Positions 57,201 to 64,000 of a stretch of 64,000 nt of DNA are shown one piece after another. Below the pieces are notes generated by a model. That model did not search any database. It saw only the letters and a list, made by a program, of their open reading frames with translations, and was not told the DNA's origin. The stretch spans positions 24,452,541-24,516,540 of the forward strand of contig CM055094.1 in the NCBI GenBank assembly GCA_029204225.1, given 5' to 3'. The position numbers and the translations under genes are program-made. The stretch's first letter is position 1. The number at the start of each line of letters is the position of its first letter. This stretch comes from Diphasiastrum complanatum. Its lineage: Eukaryota > Streptophyta > Lycopodiopsida > Lycopodiales > Lycopodiaceae.

Positions 57201-58135
57201 CCATCAATGGTATTCATAGTTTCCAATTAAAGTTCCAGCCTCTCATGAGGGGGGTTGGGGCACCTACGACTTAACCTCCTTTGTAGAAATGGTTGGATCC
57301 TAGATGTTGTGACAATGGTTCAGATGGGATTTAAACGATTAACATATTTGGGAGGTTCCAAATGCAGCTAAATAAGGCCCTAACTACCAAAACAGCTGAA
57401 GAAGCCAATAAACCCTTACTAGACATCCTAACTCTTCCCTATTTAACATAGTCATTGTTGTCAACATTTGGCTGAGTCATGATAGCTTGTGATTGAATAG
57501 CCACATCAAGTGTTTTTATGATGATCCTGCAGCAAAGGTTGATGACACATCAATGGGCTTCTCGTTCTTGTCGTTAGGTCCAACTTCCAATGAGCTAAAT
57601 TTTGAACTTGATGTCAAGGTCAGTTGTGTTGTAGCTGAACATGAGAAACTAGCAGGAATGAGAGTACTCTGGAAGTTTAAGCCAATTGGCACCATAGGCC
57701 TCATTAATGAATCGACATAAAAGATATCAAAAGTAACACGTAAAGCCATTATGAATTTTTATGTTTGACAGAATCCAACAAGGATTGATGCACCTAAACT
57801 GGACCACATTGTACCCAAAACATTCGGCAACCTACATAAATGTATTGCCCTTATTTAATACCCATATATATAGCCATAAAAAAAATTAAAAAATATATAA
57901 ATAACAAATAAAAACGTTTCTGAGAAACGGTACCCCAAAATAGAAACACGGTCCAGAAATGCATTTCTGACTGTGTTTCTAGAAACGCAATGCCATAACA
58001 ATATCTCAAAAAAATGACAAGAAGTTGCATACTCTTACTGTAAAAGTTGTAGCACATTGTTGACTCTAAATACCTTCCAATTGACATCAAGGCCAAAGGA
58101 ACCGCTAGTGAGATAAAAGAAGGCAAAAACAAATC
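42212..58135 (-). CDS. NHD1: NhaD-type sodium/proton antiporter, C-terminal four exons
   Basis: Plant NhaD-family antiporter (Arabidopsis NHD1 type, chloroplast envelope Na+/H+ exchange). Exons in coding order are 58135-58074, 50450-50148, 43173-42879 and 42331-42212. They join in phase through GT-AG introns of 7623, 6974 and 547 bp and give 259 residues to a TAG stop. Family landmarks are SLAVPLALMS, MAPRGKLVFGV, TGLPPYLGM, LWILTDAIHFGDS, VPQALSRIDTQGVLFFLGI, the motif SAVIDNVPLVAATMGMY, CAGTGGSLLIIGSAAG and NFFWYFKKV. About six hydrophobic helices are visible. The exons carry no lesions, so the gene is probably functional. Earlier exons (about 300 residues in homologues) were not found up to 64000 and probably lie further out. 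Confidence 0.93.
42879..43173 (-). CDS. NHD1: NHD1 exon (second from the end)
   Basis: 295 bp. Of two nearby AG acceptors, GGTGCAG|CTTGCAG is chosen because it restores phase and gives SLQSAGILQEL, matching homologues. The donor is AAAAAG|GTATGC. Contains the conserved IDNVP and GTGGS motifs. Confidence 0.93.
43174..44354. other. Left part of the 7-kb NHD1 intron; no gene seen
   Basis: Intronic DNA. An 87-codon plus-strand open frame at 43353-43616 has mixed composition but no recognised family. Confidence 0.4.
44355..44415. repeat. (GA)n microsatellite, about 61 bp
   Basis: An uninterrupted GA run inside the NHD1 intron. The SLSLSL and RERERE open frames crossing it are artefacts. Confidence 0.95.
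44640..45300 (-). mobile_element. LINE 3'-end fragment in the NHD1 intron
   Basis: The minus-strand frame 44814-45074 encodes ELESKEHLMFRCPIYYETRG, the cysteine/histidine-type zf-RVT end of plant LINE ORF2 proteins. Flanking frames are broken. The edges are approximate. Confidence 0.6.
45988..46211 (-). repeat. Truncated LTR copy of element G
   Basis: Matches 49157-49380 closely, then switches abruptly at 46211 to gag knuckle sequence. The palindrome reads CACATGTG here. Confidence 0.85.
46185..46300 (-). pseudogene. Displaced gag zinc-knuckle fragment in element G
   Basis: KKKDRSRLKCFYCGIKGH is almost the same as in the gag of A (KKKDKSKLKCFYCGIKGH), but here it sits at the 3' end of the coding region and is cut before the last Cys by the junction with the LTR at 46211. 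Confidence 0.75.
46334..46717 (-). pseudogene. Element G shared module, second half
   Basis: Starts MRISESSTKDTYIHEQVRSL and continues EFKIAIDYKIRAI, matching both F copies. After that it has HDHCEASRISIIM, as in F (CDHFETWRSWISI), and then a basic region. Function is unknown. Confidence 0.55.
46714..47313 (-). pseudogene. Element G connector and shared module, first half
   Basis: 199 codons, open. RIKEEHQEEGSVSRVEKE and ITRSFSRGKAEPMWLTF match the pol connector in order. Then comes the module shared with F: SLCFDEIFASQVWNK, LDQLESKWLCHQMYALGF and FIHSVKNVFF. A frameshift near 46720 leads to the second half. No known enzyme signature. Confidence 0.55.
47186..47744 (-). pseudogene. Element G protease region, gag missing
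   Basis: The frame begins MACMGTPSISMEDHPWWIDSG with the variant active site DSGVSSHV (Ala to Val after Gly), shifts near 47550, and continues with YVPSMSRNLLSVSQLIDS and FIIKKENVIAKG. The gag domain that should precede it is absent: the leader runs almost directly into the protease. Confidence 0.7.
47942..48429 (-). repeat. 246-bp tandem duplication in the leader of element G
   Basis: Copies at 47942-48187 and 48188-48429 are near-identical, from ACCCACCTTCATT to GATCTCAA. The second copy has the intact CACACGTGCC where the first has CTAACGTGCC. Confidence 0.93.
48698..48770 (-). tRNA. tRNA-like sequence in the leader of element G (probable pseudo-tRNA or SINE head)
   Basis: 73 nt that fold as a cloverleaf: acceptor GGGCGGA with TCTGTCC (G-T pairs included), D arm GCTC/GAGC, T arm CTGGG/CCTAG with loop TTCGAAT. 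Both Pol III boxes are textbook (TAGCTCAGTGG and GGTTCGAATCC). The anticodon arm is faulty: a TCCCA/TGAGG stem with a C-A mismatch, and loop TCCGGTA has C instead of U at position 33. The nominal anticodon would be CGG, but I would not assign an amino acid. It is in the sense direction of element G and of NHD1. Confidence 0.6.
49144..49156 (-). promoter_or_regulatory. Primer-binding site of element G
   Basis: On the minus strand this is TGGTATCAGAGCC, adjacent to the LTR. Confidence 0.88.
49157..49673 (-). repeat. 5' LTR of element G
   Basis: Begins TGTCAACTTTTTCACACG next to the primer site. The outer end at about 49673 (...GACTTGCA) is estimated. CACACGTGTG lies at 49169-49178, only 12 bp from the inner edge. 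A GA-rich stretch occurs near 49379-49440. Confidence 0.65.
50148..50450 (-). CDS. NHD1: NHD1 exon (third from the end)
   Basis: 303 bp: TTGCAG|TATTCC to GGAAG|GTGAGT. Begins with a hydrophilic EERATERRPLLTSEQ segment, then three hydrophobic stretches. An internal Met at MAPRG is not the start, because the upstream frame joins the preceding exon exactly. Confidence 0.93.
50451..51480. other. NHD1 intron, no gene seen
   Basis: Intronic AT-rich DNA up to the 3' side of the LINE. No element was recognised. Confidence 0.45.
51586..52690 (-). pseudogene. LINE ORF2 remnant: RT N-terminal part joined to the C-terminal region
   Basis: The frame 51971-52456 carries RT motifs: IIHPIHKSGDPMKPDNYG, RAGFRKQHSTIDHVF and FVDFWKAFDSVPR. 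It then jumps near 51985 to the 51586-52041 frame, which holds the region after the RT (YLGTSFTGPTFSMRH, then MLARIIRAKPSVPH). The palm segment with the YADD box is deleted, and no endonuclease precedes the RT. It is catalytically dead. Confidence 0.8.
52750..53891 (-). pseudogene. LINE ORF1 protein (nucleic-acid chaperone type)
   Basis: ATG at 53891 (MAPRKKGGANPP). A Ser/Ala/Pro-rich region is followed by a coiled coil (AEVDALRLEVQQLKISMMTLL). An in-frame TAA lies near 53301. A second heptad-rich segment follows (KINELEIHLSEHKEATKSW), then a frameshift near 53100, then an RNA-binding-like part with GTQIFLDEDLTYIQVQERKK and VYRDGQIRHL. The architecture fits plant L1 ORF1. It would coat LINE RNA. 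Confidence 0.75.
53930..54330 (-). repeat. Three tandem GA-tract units in the LINE 5' region
   Basis: Each unit has a GA-rich tract (about 53930-53982, 54071-54094, 54174-54240) followed on the plus strand by 75-90 bp sharing (G/T)TAAAAGTTACAA, a TTGCTCTTT-like stretch, TATCTCAGTTAT and GGCATGGGCA. On the LINE's own strand these are repeats upstream of ORF1. Confidence 0.85.
54331..55157. other. NHD1 intron, no gene seen
   Basis: Contains a short (TA)n run at about 54571-54588 and a first copy of a TTGCCATTCCGGAACG motif at 54593-54608, related to the repeat at 55150-55365. Nothing else was recognised. Confidence 0.4.
55150..55365. repeat. GGAACG/CGTTCC inverted-repeat element
   Basis: Two GGAACG-rich, self-complementary blocks (about 55158-55206 and 55288-55350) flank an AT-rich centre. 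They include GGAACGCGTTCC, GTTCCGGAAC and GGAACGTTCC palindromes. A similar but C-to-T changed version (GTTTCTAGAAAC) occurs near 57031-57045 and 57915-57990. Confidence 0.6.
55366..58073. other. NHD1 intron, no gene seen
   Basis: AT-rich intron sequence. Open frames at 56813-57013 and 57493-57749 are not recognised. GTTTCTAGAAAC-type repeats flank 57030-57990. Confidence 0.4.
58074..58135 (-). CDS. NHD1: NHD1 exon (fourth from the end)
   Basis: 62 bp, phase 0 to 2: GATGCAG|GATTTG to GGAAG|GTATTT. Encodes DLFLPSFISLAVPLALMSIG, a family-conserved membrane segment. Too short to detect without the homologue. Confidence 0.85.
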
Positions 58136-59779
58136 CTGCATCCACATAAGAAAAGAGATAAGGAGGAACACAAGAGAGAGAACACAACTGATGAAAAGGA
58201 TAAAAGGGAAAGCAAAAACCAAAGTAGATTCAAGGCAACTCATTACTCTTAAAAATATACCAATAAGCTATCAAAAGTAATTGAGTTCAATATATGAGAT
58301 ATTTCCACTCTCAAGTTACATGGATAAACTTGATACAGAAACTTAGATCATTCAACCATCATGCTAGACGTAATTATTTAGAGATCCAATATGCTTGAGA
58401 TGCCGTTCTTTGAGATGGATTCCACCCAATGTTCAAAATAAGAATTACGTGCAATCAAAGATTCCATGTCCAATTCTCAAGAAATGAATAAACATAATGT
58501 ATAACAATAATACCAAATCAAAGTAAAGAAGCATTTGCTTGCTATCAAACTTTTAACTAGCACACTAAGAATGACGAAAATTATAATGTTAAGAAAGTAA
58601 GCCTTATCTGAGTGTAGAGGAAGTGCCAAATTTTGAGTCTCTCCATTAGGACTCCAAAGCTAGCATTTGCCTAAAGACTAGAATTTTTGACAAAAGATTT
58701 AGTCATGTGTGAAAACATTCAAGTAAGCAAGTCAAATTAGCGAACATCTGATAATTTGCTTTCACTGGACTCTATGGTGAACTATTATGGATTCACAATT
58801 TATTGAGCTTAATCTTAACATTTTTCATTTTCATAAGGTCTAAGCGGAAATCGTTTCTTGTGGTAGCTATGATCACAAATTTAGAAACGTCTATTGAACA
58901 ATTGCCATAAAAATCAACATTTTGATGTAATGGAATGAGGTGTTGAGTAAGTAGCACTTTATGTTGTAATGCCAGCCCCCTGTAGCTATGAAAATGGCTA
59001 ACATTTCGAGGTACTAAGCTGAATTGTTGAAAAATCAACAATAGTTGATGAGTAATTAATCTCATCATTTCAGGAATTTAGGGTGGGTGAGGATTCACCA
59101 GAAGTGAGTCTTTTGAGTATATCGCAAAAATAATTGTTGAGTTCCTTGTGGAATGTCCCTATCGATCACCATGGAGCTGAACTTCTATGCCATTGGCCAA
59201 CTTTGAGAATGCTCATTGGCCTAAGTTAGATAGAAGTGAGTTTTATGAAGCAATTTCCAAGTTATCTCTACATGGAATTTGCCATTCTGGATAGATTATC
59301 TTGAATCTCATAACTGATTATTGATGAAGCGTACTTCATCGATATCCACTTGAAATATGGTTTCAGCACAGGGCTCTCTATGAAAGAGAAAAGTGATGCC
59401 TTGATAATATAATGAGGTTGTCTTTGGCCTTTTGAGATGTAGCCAGAACCTAGATGGATCTCGAGTGGCTGATGCTTGAAACTATCACATTGAGGAGATT
59501 GTGCCTTCCAAGCATTGCTACCGACTAGCCATTTTTATGATAGGGAGATAGTCAATAGGAAGTTTAGTCGTGGTTTGTGACTTCATCGTTGGTCCAACAA
59601 ATTCAAGAGGATTGTGTCTTCTTGGTGCGAACTTTGGTCTATCCTGTTGGGCTGATGCTGTAGTACTCTGAACATAATTAGTAGTCGCATCATTCTGAAA
59701 AATAAAGAGTACCTCCTGGGTAGGATCTTCGATATATTTTACATTCACAGTGGTGCAGACTTCCTTAGTATGTCCAGAA
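58136..59779. other. Upstream NHD1 intron, no gene seen
   Basis: I looked for the preceding NHD1 exon (the conserved GDVTTTMLW-like region in homologues) and did not find it here. Confidence 0.4.
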
Positions 59780-59970
59780 ATTCCACATTTCGTAAACTAG
59801 TGTCGGTCAACTGTTACAACTGTGGAGAGCCAGGACACTTTTCACCTGACTGTCCAGCCAATTGGTTATGTACCGCTATGCTCGAGCTGTAGGGAGCCTG
59901 GCCACAAGTATCCTGACTGCCCTCAGCCGCAGAAGCCGCGACCTAAGTACCAGTATGCAGCAACACTGTT
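59780..59970 (+). pseudogene. Double CCHC zinc-knuckle remnant of a gag-like protein
   Basis: CYNCGEPGHFSPDC begins at 59812, and CSSCREPGHKYPDC at 59879 in another frame (67 bp apart, so one frameshift). Paired knuckles of this kind occur in gypsy-type gag and in cellular CCHC proteins; the context (no introns, broken frame) favours a retroelement. Flanks were not recognised. Confidence 0.6.
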
Positions 59971-60814
59971 CCATAATGTTGAAACCTTGAAGCTTGTCAG
60001 TTTTGTCACAATATTGAACTAGATGGTCTAGTTGATTAGTAATTTAGACTTGGGCATGAGCTTCTTAGATCTATCACAAGAAGATGATAATAGTGATTTT
60101 AATGAGATCAGCTTTGATTTTTTTTGTTCACTTGAAAATCTATATTTGACGAAGTTGGAGTTATTAGGCCCAAAGATCATCTTGCTAACTAATTCCACAT
60201 TGATAATGAGGGTGTTATGCATAAAGATCAGCTCTTCTACTAAAGGAACCTTGGTGTGATAAATTTTAAGTTGTGGCACCTTGAAAGCAGTCAATGTGTT
60301 TGACCTCAGGCAGGATTGCGGACTGAATCTTCAGTGATATATTCATTTGCCTAATTTATTAAGTTCCAAAGCCTATCATGGTTTTGACCATGTGGCTAAA
60401 ATGTAATTGAATTGAGCTTATCGTTTGCCAAACAAGAATATAGCCATGGAAGTAGATTTCAGCTAGCCTGATTGCTATATTTATGAGAATTTTGGTGAAT
60501 GGTTTCCAGTGAAATGGAACCTGATCAATCAGATGGATTGCCCAAAATTGCATAATTAAAATGAGAGAGTCATTTAGTATTTAAGACTCATCATGTAAGC
60601 AACTACTCCAAAGAACTAGATTGAATGAAAATAGAAGTGATCTTTGGCATCAACCATACATGGAATAATACTTGAAGTATTCCCGATCAGATGGATTTCC
60701 ATTACTATAACATTGATAAATCAATATCATCAATCGATGTGCATAATTCACACATGCTAGTGGCTTTCAAAAGACATGAATATGTAAAGTTTCACTAAGG
60801 GTCTATATGTGAGT

Positions 60815-60990
60815 ACACGAAGAAGAAGAAACAGTAGATGAAGAAGAAGAAACCAAGGAGGCACAGGAAGGAGGCGAGGGGGCACAGGAAGAAGCAAATG
60901 AAGAAGAAGAAGAAGAAGGGGAGGAGGCAGATGAGGAAGAAGAAGAGGAGGCAAGTGAAAAAGAAAGTGAGGAGGGGACAGCAAGGGAGG
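60815..60990. repeat. Purine-rich (GAA/GGA)n low-complexity tract
   Basis: About 175 bp of GAA/GAG-type triplets on the plus strand, open as a poly-Glu frame without an ATG. A G-run at about 61022-61033 follows. Leu/Ser/Phe-rich minus-strand frames here are artefacts. Confidence 0.85.
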
Positions 60991-61049
60991 GTTGTTGTAT
61001 AGCAAGGGCAGCAGTGACCCGGTGGGGGGGGGGGAGGGTCAGAATTGTA

Positions 61050-61435
61050 AGAGTAATCCAAGAGAGTAGAATAATCTTATTAGTACTCATACACACATCA
61101 AGATGATTGAGCAAAAGAAACATATCTCAAATTGATCATAAGTCTAAAGAACTCACTGCAATGGAATGGAGGAGGTGGGGCACCAATCCTCCTTACATAA
61201 TTGTCTAGTAGCCTTAGCAAAAGCTAAAAGCTAAAAGTTTGATCTAATCTTAGTTCCTTTACTTGGTAATTTTCCAAGAGTTTTACTATACCAAAAATAT
61301 AAATCCTATTATTGATCTATAGCACCCTACTACATGCAAAATTATTCTATGGAAAAACTAAAGAATATGGTCCCCTAAATATAGCTTGGTATGGTCCTTT
61401 AACATTAGGATTCAAATTAACATTATTTTCCAACA
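61050..61435 (-). repeat. Probable 3' LTR of the copia relic
   Basis: Inner edge at 61435 next to the purine-rich GGGGAG (minus strand). The outer edge is uncertain, and no second copy is present. Confidence 0.35.
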
Positions 61436-63010
61436 CTCCCCATTAATTTTAATTTTGTTATCTATCAATCGTAGAAGTTCTCTAAACTCCTCAAATTTAT
61501 ACAAGTCCCTTAGTAAAAATATCTTCAACTTGCTCTTCTATAGGACAATAGATAAGCTCAACTTCATGATTTTGAAGTTTTTCTCTGATGACGTGTTGTT
61601 GTACTTCAATATGTTTTGATCTGTTGTGAAAAACCGGATTCTTAGACAACTTCATGCAACTCTAATTACCAAACTGTAGTATGTTTCTTGTTCCATATGC
61701 AAATCATGTAGAATCCTTCATAACCAAATTGCCTCATATCTAGCACTTGTAGTAGCTCAATATTTTGCCTCTATAGAAGATAATGCAATGGCAGGTTGCT
61801 TCTTTGAACTTTAAGATATAGAACCTGATCCAAGGTTAAAAACATAACCTGTAGTCGATCTTTGATCTTCCACATCTCCAGCCCAATCTGCGTCAACATA
61901 CCCTTGCAATTGTACATCACCAATCTTCAACATAAGATACCAAACCATAAAGTACCTTTAATATATCCGAGTATCCGCTTTGCAGCTTTCCAGTGAACCT
62001 ACTTAGGCTTAGCCATAAACTGACTAACCATACAAATAGCATATGCAATATCTGGTCGAGTGATTGTTAGATAGATCAAACTTCCAACAAGTTGTCTATA
62101 TAATGTTTCATCTACATCCTGATCTTCCTCAACTTCTATAACCTTACACCCACAATCATATGGAGTTGACAGAGGTTTGCATTCTAACATCTCAAATGTT
62201 TCAAGAAGTTCATGTGCATACTAAGATTGAGAAATAAATAGACCATGTGCTACTCTCCATACCTCAATACCTAGAAAGTATCGTAGTGAACCAAGATCTT
62301 TCATATCAAACTCTAATGAGAGATCTTTCTTGATATTTCGAAACAAAACTTGATTAGAACCAATGATGATCTTACATACATCACTACAATAACAATCTAA
62401 TTATCTTTTACCATAACATCAAGTGTATGCTCCGCACTACTACTCTTAAAACCAAGCTCCTCAAAGTATGTATCGATCCTCGTGTACCATGCCCTGGGTG
62501 CTTGCTTAAGTTCCTTGTCTAGCTTGCAAACCTTGTCTTCCTGTCCTGCTACCACATAACCCTCTAGCTGCTCCATATAGACTTCTTCCTCAAGAAAGCC
62601 ATTCAGGAATGCAATCTTAACATCCATTTGTTGGATATTCCAACCAAACTGAGCTACCAATGACAAAACTGTCCTCATAGTAGTCTACTTAGCAATTGGT
62701 GCAAAAAAAATTTAATAGTCAATCCCTTTCTATTGAGCATACCCTTTTGCAACCAACCTTGCCTTATGTTTTTCTATAAAACCATCTGATTTATACTTAG
62801 GTCTATAAATCCACTCGCATCCAATTGCCTTCTTATTTGTAGGTAACTGAACAACCTTCAAGTCTTGTTCTTCGTGATTGAATTGTACTCTTCATCCATA
62901 GCTTCCTCCAACTTTTTCAGCTTCCTTGAAAGTAGATGGATCCTTAGTTTCCAAAACTAAAGCCATAAAGGCAAATTGTACATCTTCATTCTCATGTTGA
63001 TCCCCATGAA
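61436..63010 (-). pseudogene. Copia relic: RT, RNase H and polypurine tract
   Basis: Minus strand: 62397-62678 has TVLSLVAQFGWNIQQMDVKI, AFLNGFLEEEVYMEQLEGY and KELKQAPRAWYTRID (RT fingers and palm start). 61999-62190 has STPYDCG, RQLVGSLIYLTITRPDIAYA (post-RT). The RNase H region down to 61450 is broken by stops. CTCCCC at 61436 suggests a polypurine tract, with the 3' LTR ending at 61435 (...TTTTCCAACA). This is a different copia lineage from A-H, judging by its motifs. Confidence 0.8.
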
Positions 63011-63189
63011 AATCCTGATCTTGTTCCTAATCTTGATCTTCACGCTGCATCTACAACCTTGCCAATCTTCAAGCTCCCTGTTTACTTTAGACTCTCCCTA
63101 CTCCAAGATAACTCCACCTTTAAAAGTCTCGTAGTACCACCCCATGACTACAAAAAATGATTTGTATAAAAGAAGTATATCCAGATCAC

Positions 63190-63340
63190 TATGCTGTCTC
63201 AGATGATTCGAGCTAAGCCATCGGTACCACATCATATCATCACCACAGAGTTTGCAATTCCTCCATTGTTAGTTGATGCTCTCTTCAGACTCATCGTGTA
63301 TACTCAGAGAGCCTTAGCACTTCCTCCTGACAGATATACG
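63190..63340 (+). mobile_element. LINE ORF2 C-terminal fragment
   Basis: LSQMIRAKPSVPHHIITTEF resembles LARIIRAKPSVPHQVILVEF of the LINE at 51586-52041, so it belongs to the same LINE family on the other strand. It continues FRLIVYTQRAL. No RT is seen next to it. Confidence 0.65.
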
Positions 63341-63489
63341 TTTATGGCAGTTACCTCTTCGATGCAACTTCATAGTCTTAGTTTATGTCCAGTTATGACG
63401 TATTCCCGACACAACCAGTTACTAGGGGCCGAGGGCCAGCGTATTGGCAAGGCCAATAACTGGGATGGACACCAGGGGACCAGTTGAGG

Positions 63490-64000
63490 CCGGTGCGTCA
63501 CGGATCGTGACCCGATTGTGACAGCCTGACAAGATGTCAGTAGGCGGCATTATGACCGTATCGACCCTAGTCGTCAGTAGCGGATAGGCCTCTGTTGGAC
63601 GGTAGCTGGCAGTTACGCTGGGTGACAGTGTGTCACAAGTCCATGACGGGGCACGGGGGTGGTGCCTCAGAGTCACACACGCACTGATTGCAGGTACATG
63701 ATTCCATGGAATCATGGGGACTGATCACCCCTTGCATGGCAGCCATCTGTCCCCAGCCCTAAATAGCAATCAGATAGACTCAAGTGGAGGTCAGCTATGG
63801 ATGGGTGGATCATTCCTCACACCGGCCATCAGAGTTTGGGAGCTCCTAGGAGATGGAGTGCAACAGTTTCCACTCATCTTGGTATTCACAAGCTACTCGT
63901 CTCTTGAGTTCACCTGGTATCACCATCTTAGACCTTCCAGTAGGTACTCACATCAGCTTGAGATTCAGACTAGATATTTCCAAGGTACCCCACGAGATGA
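63490..64000. other. GC-richer DNA, no gene seen
   Basis: Composition changes to GC-rich, with CAT-ATG type palindromes (GATTCCATGGAATC at 63702-63715). It may be an LTR or other repeat, but no boundary is visible. Confidence 0.3.

Noticed and set aside
60757-61123. Three overlapping minus-strand Leu/Ser/Phe-rich frames, membrane-like
   Set aside because: They are the complement of a GAA/GGA low-complexity tract, with no conserved domain.

Overview
This window is nuclear DNA of a land plant. It carries plant genes with GT-AG introns, including a plastid pyruvate dehydrogenase E1-alpha and an NhaD-type antiporter, set among plant Ty1/copia elements primed by initiator tRNA-Met. Introns of about 7 and 7.6 kb filled with retroelements suggest a large-genome species, perhaps a gymnosperm. 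That is inference; the sequence does not name the species.

Two host genes are supported. The first is a complete three-exon gene for the chloroplast pyruvate dehydrogenase E1-alpha subunit (9626-12651, +). The second is the last four exons of an NhaD/NHD1-type Na+/H+ antiporter (42212-58135, -); its first half lies beyond what I can find here. One antiporter intron holds a rearranged copia element and a LINE 3' fragment, and the next holds a LINE with a tandem-repeat 5' region.

Most of the rest is copia DNA. I letter the elements by position: A (1-4445, -, 5' half, inserted into B); B (4446-about 5650, +, RT/RNase H relic); D (13683-about 16608, +, 5' LTR to protease); E (16921-about 17880, -, 3' LTR and RNase H end); C (19557-24129, -, complete with target duplication); H (26490-32646, -, complete, nearly full polyprotein, nested in F); F (about 32652-36535, -, scrambled); G (45988-about 49673, -, scrambled, in the antiporter intron). 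Relics of another copia element and of LINEs lie at 61.4-63.3 kb, and a possible gypsy LTR at about 8.06 kb.

Several patterns connect the copia elements. (1) Four families (C, E, F, H) can form a stem whose arms flank the polypurine tract and the first bases of the 3' LTR. The arm sequences differ between families but stay complementary. (2) LTRs and leaders carry the palindrome CACACGTGTG, at a similar distance from the LTR 3' end in five families. (3) Elements A, C, F and G keep gag and/or protease, LTRs and priming sites, but their pol-derived segments have lost catalytic residues while staying open over 100-315 codons. C has young LTRs and an intact target duplication, so it was probably mobilised in trans. 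(4) Leaders of C and G carry tandem duplications, and that of G also holds a tRNA-like sequence.

Stretches 5651-8049, 17890-19551, 25021-26400, 36989-42211, 55366-57030 and 63490-64000 hold no gene I can support.
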